60,000 nt of DNA, taken from NCBI RefSeq assembly GCF_000003815.2, contig NC_049979.1, positions 28,764,249 through 28,824,248 of the forward strand, in the 5' to 3' direction. The notes under the pieces are model-generated. The model saw nothing but the letters and a program-made list of their open reading frames with translations, searched no databases and was not told the origin of the DNA. The stretch is from Branchiostoma floridae (Eukaryota > Chordata > Leptocardii > Amphioxiformes > Branchiostomatidae). Shown one piece after another: positions 12,918 to 22,037 of this stretch; positions within the stretch are counted from its first letter, which is position 1; every line of letters begins with the position of its first letter. Made by a program: the position numbers and the translations under genes.

Positions 12918-13520
12918 ACAATAGAAGCGGTAACCCTCATATTTGAACCATATTGTCATCTTATCCTTCAGACACAAATAGAGCACCATAACTACATAAT
13001 CCAACCCATTCTATTGCTCAAGTGGCTTCGGTATAGCAGGATTTGCTTTTACGCTTGAAATAGGGGAAAGGTAACGTTAGCTCCTCTAACAATAAGCACA
13101 AATCATTAATAAAAGGTCCATAAATAGACAATAGAAGCGGTAACCCTCATATTTGAACCATATTGTCATGTTATCCTTCAGACACAAATAGAGCTCTATA
13201 GTGACATAATCCAACCCATTCTATTGCTCAAGTGGCTTCGGTATAGCAGGATTCGCTTAAAATAGGGGAAAGGTAACGCTTACAATAAGCACAAGTTATT
13301 AAAAGAGCCTTAAATTGCTTCAACAACAAAAATCCATTTTTTTTAAATTTCTGCAATCCTTAGTCCTAGATATTTATGTAGATTTTTCCTTGGGTAATTT
13401 TTTTTTCTCAAATTTCTATAACAGGATTTGCATTTAAGCTTGAAAAAGGAGAAAAGTAATGTTAGCTCCTCTAAACAATAAGCACAAATTATTAATAAAA
13501 GGTCCATAAGTGGTCCCAGA
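12918..13520. repeat. Tandem duplication, about 210-bp period, 2.4 copies
   Basis: ACAATAGAAGCGGTAACCCT begins at 12918 and again at 13128, giving a 210-bp period. Both units share CCAACCCATTCTATTGCTCA and GGCTTCGGTATAGCAGGATT, and unit 1 ends AATAAAAGGTCCATAAATAG. A partial third unit at about 13424-13515 keeps only the right half (ACAGGATTTGC to AAAAGGTCCATAAGTG). It is non-coding. Confidence 0.85.
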
Positions 13521-14080
13521 TATTTTGAGTATTTTTTTCCTTGGATATTTCTGTCATTGTATCTGTGTTATTGGGCTCTACTCTCCGAATGGTTAGGGTA
13601 TATTTTTCTGTTATGAGTCGTTGCCTGTTGACTATATCGTATAAGACAAGCTCGCAGTTTCATTTCAGTACCTTCTGTACAAATGTATAGTTTTCATGTG
13701 AACGAACCATTTGAAACAGTTGGATGTTCACCAACATTTGAAAAAAAATTATGTCTTCTGTTTCCTTTTAGTTTAACATGTAAGCATTGTCCTTGACCTA
13801 ACTGAGGATATTTAATTTAAAGTTTTGCTACAAATACAACGTATACGACGGGATATATAAGAAACTGGAGGTAGAAAAAAAGATATACCAGAGTTTGAAA
13901 ACGAGTTGGTTGGAAGTTGTTCTGTTTCTTCCATGCAGGGGTTCAAAAGTTGAACTGTTATATGTAGAAATGCTCCAATTCTATCAAATGATTGAGTGTC
14001 AAGGATTTTTCAAAAACCCCTAGGGAATAGAATACTTCTTTATGAACCGTAAATCATCTTTTTTTTCCTCACTGCCCATC
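13521..14080. other. Non-coding stretch
   Basis: No gene or repeat I can define. It precedes the candidate first exon of the DUF6589-like gene. Confidence 0.4.
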
Positions 14081-14084
14081 GTAG

Positions 14085-14393
14085 TTGAAAAGTTCGCCAT
14101 TTTCTGATATAGCGTCTGGTTGGTTCACGCTCCTCCACAGCGTCCTATTAAATCGTGTTATTCCACTGAATATGCGTGTGAGTCTTTTTGCAATACATTA
14201 TACGGCCGCATGGTGGCCACTGGCATCTGGGATTCTTCTCAAAGACAGTCCTGGGACAGAGAACGCATTCCTGGGGCGAATCATGCTGAGAGGAGCTAAG
14301 TGTCCCGGGAACGTGATCTGGCGGCGGGAGGACGCTGCCAGAACTTGTCCGACGAGAGTGGCCATTTTTGCACGAGAGTCCCCGATTTTCGAG
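14085..14393 (+). promoter_or_regulatory. Candidate promoter / 5' non-coding exon of the DUF6589-like gene
   Basis: This GC- and CpG-richer patch ends in a near-perfect splice donor, GAG|GTAAGT, with the GT at 14394-14395. The next strong same-strand acceptor next to a start codon is TTTTGCTTGCAG at 16641-16652, three bases before the ATG at 16655. I infer a 5' UTR exon joined over a 2.26-kb intron. The 5' edge given is arbitrary. The open frame running through it is probably not translated. Confidence 0.35.
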
Positions 14394-14509
14394 GTAAGTT
14401 TTTCACATGTTATCGATAGCTGAGTGCTACAAAAACTCACATGTGCTATCTTTGGTACCTATAGCCTTTGGAACAAGGTAAAGACGTGCCTGAATAAGAT
14501 TGGATGGTT

Positions 14510-15310
14510 CACGATGTCGATTTGAAAAGTGGAGAAAATTTGTCTTAATTTATGCAAACTTTACATGTACGATTTTCATCGCATTGGTTTTACTCTAAAT
14601 GAAAAATATACGCCTTTATATCACTTTGTAGCCACACTATGTTGACCATATATTACCGTCGCTACGAAACTTTGGGTTATGTGCATCTGAGTAGGTTGTG
14701 GCGGCAGGCTAAAATTGGATGTTATTTTTTGGAAAAGATGGCCGCCATGTTGTTTACGATCTCTCGTTAATTTTGCTCAAAGTTCATCGCGTATTTTTAC
14801 AAGCATAACGCCCATCCCGTACTTCATATTTTATTTATCTGCCCTCTGATATACATAGTTGAGGCGACAATTGCTATTTTCTCCGTAACTTTGCTGCTTA
14901 GTAGTGTAGCGACGTCGAAAGTGTAGAAAATTATTTATGCAAGTTTTACATGTACGCGTTTCATCGCGTTGGTTTTACTGTAAATGAAAAATATGCGCCT
15001 TTATATCACTTCGTAGCCACACTATGTTGACCATATATTACCGTCGCTACGAAACTTTGGGTTATGTGCATCTGAGTAGGTTGTGGCGGCAGGCTAAAAT
15101 TGGATGTTATTTTTTGGAAAAGATGGCCGCCATGTTGTTTACGATGTTGTTAATTTTGCTCAAAGTTCATCGCGTATTTTTGCAGACATAACGCCGCTCC
15201 CGTTCTTCATATTTCATTCATGTACCCTCTGATATACATAGATTAGATGGCGATTGCTATTTTCTCCGCAACTGTGCTGATTATTAGTGTAGCGACTTGG
15301 AAAGTTGGCA
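14510..15310. repeat. Direct tandem duplication, 385-bp period, carrying YY1-like motifs
   Basis: Two units about 90% alike share TTATATCACTT.GTAGCCACA, CTACGAAACTTTGGGTTATG and TTTTTTGGAAAAGATGGCCG. The motif AAGATGGCCGCC is at 14735-14746 and again at 15120-15131, exactly 385 bases apart, and resembles a YY1 site. A GTGTAGCGAC word at about 15290 suggests the start of a third, lost unit. It lies inside the proposed first intron of the DUF6589-like gene. Confidence 0.85.
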
Positions 15311-16126
15311 GTCATTTCACGTGGAGCGGGGGGGGGGGTGTTTTTGGCAACGCCTCATAGTTGGGTGCCTAAAATTCGAACAACTTCCATTTTGTTCCCT
15401 AGCTCTAGAATACATTTCGATATGATGCTGTATGTTGCAAATTCCAATGTACCTTTACTTACACAACTAAAGAGTCAGACATAAAACAATTAGCATGTTA
15501 AAAGTAAGTTAACTAGATTTTTTAAAACAAATTACTTGTGCCATATTCTGTTGTTTTGTAGCAGTAGAATTTTTTTATCTGGTGGCTTCCTCTGAATTGT
15601 CAATAAGAAAATATTAAGAAATGAATAATTAGTTATGAATCATCTCCTAAATTTCATATTTTGGTACCAAATTTGTATGCATGTATTCTTTTACCTACAC
15701 TGTCTAGCAAGTAGCATTTCCATTAGAGCTACATGGGTTTTTATGAATGCATGAGTACTAGTAGTCTAAAGGCTGTTTTTGCATCACCCTAATGAAACGT
15801 TTCCTTTGTTAGGCATGTCCTGAGATATTACTGTCCTGACTTGACGACAAAGAGGAAGAGAAGATTTTATATAGCCAGGTGAGACAATGCTTTCCAACGT
15901 ATATCTTACTTTCTTTTGGTTTTTTGAATTCCAAGCAAATCCTATTTCTGTCAAACAAGTTCCATTTTTGAAACACTGTTTCTAGGATGTCTTTGCTGGT
16001 TTTGTTGCCTGATAGACAATCTATCAGGGTAAAATTAAGTAAGTTTACAAAGTATTGTGTGATAAGCTTGTACACGTGGTGATCATGTTTGTCAGCATTA
16101 GGAGTAACCTAATTTTTTTTATTGCA
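15311..16126. other. Proposed intron sequence
   Basis: AT-rich with a poly-G run at about 15327-15338. There is no supported coding. The only long frame (- strand, 15809-16075) has no recognisable domain. Confidence 0.4.
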
Positions 16127-16654
16127 GAAAGTAAGTTAGTATTTGATATTGTATTTAGTTTGTTTCAGCCCAACTTGTCAACATGTACACACAGTAACCA
16201 AAAGTTTTTGCTTGCAGAAATGGGTGTGTGTTGACTGGGGTGTTAAATACCCATCATGAAACTAGATTTTATAGAACAAATATTTTCAATACTCTTCATC
16301 AGTAAATTGTAGAAGGATAAAACCATTTTAATTGGCAGAAACAGCCCCATCCATTAGTGGAGTCAATTAACCTAATATGTAAACAGTTTTTGATCTGAAC
16401 CCATTGGGTTTAAATGGTAACCTATGTAAAGGTACTGATATTGTATGCAAGTATATAGATTATTCTTTTTATTTAAGTGTCATCTATAAAACATTTCAGT
16501 TCTTAGCCTTTGTTAACTCAAGTAAGGAGCCCATCACGACCAACATAGCTAGGCAAAAGTAAGTTAGTATTTGATGTTATATTAAGTTTGTATCAGTCCA
16601 ACTTGTCAGCATTTAATATTTACACACAGTAACCAAAAGTTTTTGCTTGCAGAA
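16127..16654 (+). repeat. Duplicated intron-end/acceptor segment upstream of the DUF6589-like start
   Basis: A segment of about 97-105 bp occurs at 16127-16223 and 16555-16659. Both copies start AAGTAAGTTAGTATTTGAT and end ACCAAAAGTTTTTGCTTGCA followed by GAAATG. The downstream copy supplies the acceptor and real start (ATGGCGGAC). The upstream copy reads ATGGGTGTGTGTTGA, a dead-end frame. The duplication therefore copied a functional splice acceptor with its start codon. Confidence 0.8.
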
Positions 16655-19600
16655 ATGGCGGACGGTGAGTCATCTGATGATGACAGACCCCTGGCCAGGT
16701 GTCTTCTAGATGACATTGAGACATCTTCGGATGATGACAAACCACTGGCCAGGTTTCTACCGGAACAGTCACCATCCACAACGACTCCAACTAACACACC
16801 CAGAAAAGACAAAAAGCGGCTCATGACCCCAAAGTCTAAGGCCCTTCCTCAGCCCTCCTCAAAGCGGGCAAGCACCGGGAGTGCCTGGAGTCAGCAGGAA
16901 AAGGTGCGTTCTCTTGTACGGGGTTACCTGTTGAGTAAGCTCGAGGAAGGTGCAGAGGAGGACAGTGTTTTGATGGAAGATGTGCAAACAGGTCTTCAAA
17001 GTCACTGCGAACAAATGGCTAAGCATTGTTCCAACAAAGAGGAGGAAGAGGAAGCATCGGCAGATACTTCCACGGTATCTGGTATTACTATATCTAGAAT
17101 AGCAAAGTCACTCTTTACTATGAAGTATGTTGCAAAGGGCAAGGCTCTATCAGGATTAAGGTGGAAGCCCACAACATTGGACAGTCTGCAGTTAGCCACA
17201 GGCACCACAGCTCAGATAGAAAACATCCAAGCATTGATTCGCAAAGTAGATAAAGACTTGGAGGAAAGCTGGGCACATCTATCCAAGTTTGGTACAGAAC
17301 ATCATGTGGCATCACAGTTTGAGGGCTTGTGGGCCAAAAGAAACAAGCTTGTTTCAACCCTTGTCCAGTTATACAGGGAGCATATTGACAGTCTCAGAGA
17401 ACACGAGAAAAGTGGGACTCAACTGTCCAAGCAACAGCAAGTGAAACTCTCGGAAGAGATGAAAGCGTTTGAAAAGATGGTCGGTGTGGGCTTAAGAGAA
17501 AGAGCCATAGATGATGTTCCTGTAACCTTCTTCAGCCAGATTGCAACGGCCCTCCCTGATGAATGCCCCCTCATACACTCCATTTTGTGGACACTGGTTG
17601 TGACTGAGGAAAAGTCAAGAAACAAGCTGAAGACAAATGCTTTCAAGATGAAGAGTGCAGTACATGCTTTGTGTGGACTGTTGGACTTACGCAGTTCGAG
17701 GGCCAACAATGACGTTACCATATTGTTTGGCCTGGTTGCTGTGTCATATGGAGCTGGCAAGCAATTTGTGTCCCTCTTACAACACCTCGGCCTGTCTGAA
17801 AGTTGGGACACGTTAATGGGATTCATGGGCAAAAGGCTGGATAGCTTTCAGACAGTTATTGATGACAAGTTTGGTGATGGTGGCCCTGTGATGTTTGGTT
17901 ACGACAACATCAATATCCTCCGAGCCGTCCGACACGTTAGAGTCCTGAAAGGCAAGGCACAAATGTGGAACTTCACGGTGCGTATGGCCATTAAACCAGA
18001 CCTGGCAGGCATCGAGGAACTTTTTACAACAAAGGAGACCGCAGAGATGCCCCAGAAACCTGTAGAAGACCTGAGTGAGGACGATGTCTTCCTCCAGTCC
18101 CACCCTGATTTGGCACAGGTATGGGAAAGAGCTCAGGACGACTACTACCTTGACCTGCTTGACACAGCCCTAAACATACTCCCCAAAGACACACAAGACC
18201 AGACTCACAAAACTACAGCACAACAGAAATCTTGGTTGTCCAAACAAGACCTCAAGAACTCTCACACCTACCCAATCCTACAAAGACCTACCGCAGATCC
18301 CCCAAACTCTAAAAAAACAGACATTCTCGTGCTTCCATTATCAACGGAAAACGAAGCCACACTAACAGGTACAGCCTGTATAAATGAGGAGTTTGCTAAA
18401 GAGTTCAACATACCCATTAACAGGAGTGACACAAAGTACCTTCCTTTTGATGAGAACAGCATTCAGTTTGACATTTCATTGGCCAGGAAGAGGTTTGAAT
18501 TCCATCAAAGTATAGAACAGCATCGAGTCGATCAAGTTGCCATTCTGAACAGCATTTCACATGATCCGTGGGATGAAGGAAGAGAGGAGGTCCCTGTTGA
18601 CATAGAAGATCAACAGGATAATGGTGACGAAGGACCAGCAAGCTCCAGACATCTGGGTTCACTGAGAAGAAGATGGAAGGAGGAGGACGAGAAGATGAGA
18701 AAAGTAGTGTCAGATATGCAGGATAGGCTGGCAACAGCAAATAGGGCAGGAAATGTAGCAGATCTAGAGCAGTTCAGTAGGTATGTATCAGACTCTAAAG
18801 ATAGTTGGTCTGAGATTAGAGATCACCTAGGTCGTAGTATTGTACATGCTGTTGTGGAGGGGGGGAATGTAGATCTGTTGAAATACCTGTTAACTGCAGG
18901 AGTCAATGCAGACTCCAAAGAAGGGTGTGGGGCAACTCCCCTTTGTCTTGCAGTGTTAAGACACGATAATGCCATGATAAAGTGTTTACTAGAAACAGAG
19001 GCAGTGTCTGTAGATGGTCATACCTTCCTTCATTTCCCCTCGCCACTAAACATTGCTACAAAAATGGGCCAGAATGACACACTGGACATCATGGAAAAGT
19101 TGCTACCATCACCAGAAGAAGATTGTAATCAGTACATGCAGTTTGTTAATGAAGTCGAGAAAGAACCACAGAATGCCCTAGATGATCTCATTACTCAAAT
19201 GGAGCAAGTAGAGGTACAGGATGAAGTGTACACCTTCCACAGAAAGAATGCACCTAATGTAACAGTGGGAGATGGGCTGACTAATAAGAACCATTTGCAC
19301 TGCAGACTCAGTGATGAAGTAGCTTTTGGCTGGACATCAGAAATGCCAGGTGATATGCATGCATCTGGATATGCCGAGGAGTGTTTTGCAAAATCTCAGG
19401 GTCCGGGTGGTCTTTATCATATTATCACAGATGTTCTTAAAAGGAAAAAGGTAAAACAAGAAACGTATGGGAAAGACAAGTTCAAAGACAACAACCTCCA
19501 GTTGATAAGAGAAGCCAACAGGGATGTCGCCTTTGGTTATGGACTCTCTGCAGTGCTCGAGTTCTCAGGCTCAGAACTTTTCCCTACTGAACAAGAGCTG

Positions 19601-20386
19601 GCGAGTTGTGGGCAAGATAAAGGGCCGCTTCTATTGTCTAGATTCAAGGATTGGATAGCCTCATGCAGTGAAGACGATGTCGCATTCCGATACAGAATAC
19701 AAGGTGTTTCACTGTTTGGACCACTCATGAGACTATACAACACTTCAATTAAGAATGGGGACGGACAAGGTCGGGAAGCAGTTTGGATGGTGCTACTGCC
19801 CATATTCTCTCAGTCCAAAAAGAAGAACTACTGGATCGAGGCACTCGCACACGTGGTCAACATGACAGCTGCTTGGCCAATTGCCATCAGGAAAATGGTA
19901 CAGCAGAACTGTTCAGTCAGTGTAGAGGGTAGAGAAGGACATAACATTGCATGTGATGAGTTTGTGGAAACACACATTGTGAAACCTTTAAAACAGTACT
20001 GTTCTGGACAAACCACACTGAAGACCCTACAGAAACTGAATGTAAACCTACAGATTGTTGGTAGCGCAAGAGCCTGTTACAAGTCCAAAGGTGGTTTTGA
20101 CATCCACAACACAAAACGTCACAGTGAGCCAGCACCGCTTCTAGATCAGATCTTTGTCTGTCTTTTCTGTTTAAAGGAGCAGTTTTTCAAGTACGACCCT
20201 GAGCGTCGCAAGGCCAAAGTCTATCCCATCACAGACAGTCAGAAGTTTGTCCCGAATGATCGATGTGATGTCTACAGTAAGGGGTGCGAAAAGGTTAAGG
20301 CAAACTTCAAAAGAAAAATGTTTGACATATTTCCAAACAGACGAAGGGTACCCTCTGTTTTCAGGGAAAATGTGCCTACATTGTAA
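16655..20386 (+). CDS. DUF6589-like protein with ankyrin-like repeats, probably transposon-related
   Basis: An uninterrupted 1243-codon exon. I start at ATG 16655 (context GCAGAAATGGCG), three bases after a strong acceptor; the frame runs only four codons further upstream without an ATG. The N-terminus is acidic with a twice-repeated SDDD[RK]PLAR motif (residues 7-15 and 25-33) and basic Ser/Pro sequence to about 75. A Glu-rich run lies near 128. Residues 725-820 look like three degenerate ankyrin repeats (GRSIVHAVVEGGNVDLLKYL; ATPLCLAVLRHDN; SPLNIATKMGQND). The C-terminus (about 1035-1190), with GREGHNIACDEFVE near 1093-1106, resembles DUF6589, a multicopy family of metazoan and fungal proteins often suspected to be transposon-derived. 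Its tail-to-tail neighbour is a RecQ-like helicase. Function is unknown; transposase or replication role is inference. No DDE triad can be assigned by eye. Confidence 0.7.
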   Translation: MADGESSDDDRPLARCLLDDIETSSDDDKPLARFLPEQSPSTTTPTNTPRKDKKRLMTPKSKALPQPSSKRASTGSAWSQQEKVRSLVRGYLLSKLEEGAEEDSVLMEDVQTGLQSHCEQMAKHCSNKEEEEEASADTSTVSGITISRIAKSLFTMKYVAKGKALSGLRWKPTTLDSLQLATGTTAQIENIQALIRKVDKDLEESWAHLSKFGTEHHVASQFEGLWAKRNKLVSTLVQLYREHIDSLREHEKSGTQLSKQQQVKLSEEMKAFEKMVGVGLRERAIDDVPVTFFSQIATALPDECPLIHSILWTLVVTEEKSRNKLKTNAFKMKSAVHALCGLLDLRSSRANNDVTILFGLVAVSYGAGKQFVSLLQHLGLSESWDTLMGFMGKRLDSFQTVIDDKFGDGGPVMFGYDNINILRAVRHVRVLKGKAQMWNFTVRMAIKPDLAGIEELFTTKETAEMPQKPVEDLSEDDVFLQSHPDLAQVWERAQDDYYLDLLDTALNILPKDTQDQTHKTTAQQKSWLSKQDLKNSHTYPILQRPTADPPNSKKTDILVLPLSTENEATLTGTACINEEFAKEFNIPINRSDTKYLPFDENSIQFDISLARKRFEFHQSIEQHRVDQVAILNSISHDPWDEGREEVPVDIEDQQDNGDEGPASSRHLGSLRRRWKEEDEKMRKVVSDMQDRLATANRAGNVADLEQFSRYVSDSKDSWSEIRDHLGRSIVHAVVEGGNVDLLKYLLTAGVNADSKEGCGATPLCLAVLRHDNAMIKCLLETEAVSVDGHTFLHFPSPLNIATKMGQNDTLDIMEKLLPSPEEDCNQYMQFVNEVEKEPQNALDDLITQMEQVEVQDEVYTFHRKNAPNVTVGDGLTNKNHLHCRLSDEVAFGWTSEMPGDMHASGYAEECFAKSQGPGGLYHIITDVLKRKKVKQETYGKDKFKDNNLQLIREANRDVAFGYGLSAVLEFSGSELFPTEQELASCGQDKGPLLLSRFKDWIASCSEDDVAFRYRIQGVSLFGPLMRLYNTSIKNGDGQGREAVWMVLLPIFSQSKKKNYWIEALAHVVNMTAAWPIAIRKMVQQNCSVSVEGREGHNIACDEFVETHIVKPLKQYCSGQTTLKTLQKLNVNLQIVGSARACYKSKGGFDIHNTKRHSEPAPLLDQIFVCLFCLKEQFFKYDPERRKAKVYPITDSQKFVPNDRCDVYSKGCEKVKANFKRKMFDIFPNRRRVPSVFRENVPTL

Positions 20387-20407
20387 TGTTATGTAGTACT
20401 TTGTCAA

Positions 20408-21062
20408 ACTTCTGCCCCCCTCCTCGCACCGCCTTCCTGCTAGGCGGGATATAAATGTATGTACGGTTTGGCAGAGGGCTCGCATCCCCCCTATAAAACT
20501 ATTGCCCCCCTCCTCGCACCGCCTTCCTGCTAGGCGGGATATAAATGTATGTACGGTTTGGGAGAGGGCTCGCATCCCCCCTATAAAACTATTGCCCCCC
20601 TCCTCGCACCGCCTTCCTGCTAGGCGGGATATAAATGTATGTACGGTTTGGGAGAGGGCTCGCATCCCCCCTATAAAACTATTGCCCCCCTCCTCGCACC
20701 GCCTTCCTGCTAGGCGGGATATAAATGTATGTACGGTTTGGGAGAGGGCTCGCATCCCCCCTATAAAACTATTGCCCCATTCCTCGCACCGCCTTCCTGC
20801 TAGGCGGGATATAAATGTATGTACGGTTTGGCAGAGGGCTCGCATCCCCCCTATAAAACTATTGCCCCCCTCCTCGCACCGCCTTCCTGCTAGGCGGGAT
20901 ATAAATGTGTGTACGGTTTGGGAGAGGGCTCGCATCCCCCCTATAAAACTATTGCCCCCCTCCTCGCACCGCCTTCCTGCTAGGCGGGATATAAATGTAT
21001 GTACGGTTGGGCTCGCATCCCCCCCTATAAAACGTTTCCCCCCTCCCCTGACCACTGCTAGG
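20408..21062. repeat. 90-bp tandem array, seven copies, in the 3' flank between the two convergent genes
   Basis: GTACGGTT recurs at 20461, 20551, 20641, 20731, 20821, 20911 and 21001, a strict 90-bp period. Units are nearly identical; the differences are single bases such as GCAGAG/GGAGAG. Each unit holds GGCGGGATATAAATGTATG and CCCCCCTATAAAACTATTG, two TATA-like words. The last unit is truncated at GGTTGGGCTCGC. Because 90 is a multiple of three, the array opens long repetitive frames on both strands (232 and 327 codons), which I do not accept as genes. It starts 22 bases after the DUF6589-like stop codon and is probably in that transcript's 3' UTR. Confidence 0.95.
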
Positions 21063-21338
21063 CAAAGGGTGTGTAAGAACAAAACACATCTCAACTGTTT
21101 ATATGATGTGTCATTTGCATTTAGGATTCTAATCTGGTTTATTCTTCTGCACATGGCTATGCTACTGTGGACTTTACATGTTTCAATAGTGGCTCGTTAA
21201 AGCCCTTTGTATAGTTGAAGATCATGAAAAGAATGCATAGGAAACTCAAAATGTGCCATACTCAGTTCTGCTTGTTTATTTGACAATACCTTTACACAAA
21301 GGCTCAGAAGTCAGGTAGCTGTACTCTTCAAGCATGTA

Positions 21339-21344
21339 AATAAA
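21339..21344 (+). terminator. Candidate poly(A) signal for the DUF6589-like gene
   Basis: AATAAA lies 953 bases after the + strand stop codon, downstream of the 90-bp array. It is the first clear AATAAA I see on this strand after the gene. Confidence 0.4.
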
Positions 21345-21735
21345 GAATGTGTATATACATTTTGCTTCTACTGGTCCTTTATGCTGTTCAGATTACTGGA
21401 AATAGGTCCGATTTTGATGTCTATACAAACTATATCATCAGCATGCTCACAGCTTCACAAGTCAATTCAGCAGAAAGATGCACGTAGGAAACTTATGTAC
21501 AAAACATTTATATACAAATATACAGACAATAATCCCTTCTCGTGGGAAGTAACAAGTCATACATTATTGAAATGCATTTATATAAAGCAAAGACAATAAT
21601 ATGATATACCGGTCAAAGAATGATTACATGACAATTTACATGTTCTTATAGTTTCTTAAAATTCTTCCAGCAGGCTGACATGCATGCAATCAGCAGATTA
21701 TGTCATACAATTCTCATATTAACACTCAGTTCTTG

Positions 21736-21741
21736 TTTATT
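21736..21741 (-). terminator. Candidate poly(A) signal for the RecQ-like gene
   Basis: TTTATT on the + strand (AATAAA on the - strand) lies about 297 bases beyond the helicase stop. A second copy, from the duplicated block, is at 21275-21280. If both genes use these sites the two transcripts end close together or overlap. Confidence 0.4.
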
Positions 21742-22037
21742 TGGCAAGAATATACACAAAGGCTCAGAGGTCAGGTAGCTATACTGTACAAGCATGTAAA
21801 AAAAGGATATCTATACACATTTTGCTTCTACTGGTCATAATTTATGCACAGATTGCTGGCAATAGTGTATATACTTTAATACACATAAAAGTTTACAATG
21901 AAAAGCAATAATCGTAGCAATTGAACGATTGATACCCTTTGAAAAAGACAGACCTACATGTATATATGTATAAACTCTCATCCAGCCCTCAGTAGCTTAC
22001 ATAGGACGACTATATATACATATATATACATAAAAAA

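Larger units (their letters stand above)
21258..21870. repeat. Direct duplication, about 465-bp period, in the shared 3' region
   Basis: The segment 21258-21410 recurs at 21726-21865. Shared words include CTTGTTTATTTG.CAA, ACACAAAGGCTCAGA.GTCAG, CAAGCATGTAAA and ACATTTTGCTTCTACTGGTC. The copies diverge by a few percent. Each carries poly(A)-signal words on one strand or both. Confidence 0.8.

Noticed and set aside
16643-16654. Start of the DUF6589-like protein at TTG 16643
   Set aside because: It lies inside the splice-acceptor tract; the first ATG in good context is at 16655.
20171-21154. 327-codon - strand frame and 232-codon + strand frame (20502-21200) with 30-residue repeats
   Set aside because: Both are readings of the 90-bp tandem array, whose period is a multiple of three, so any stop-free unit opens long frames on both strands. 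No start context or domain.
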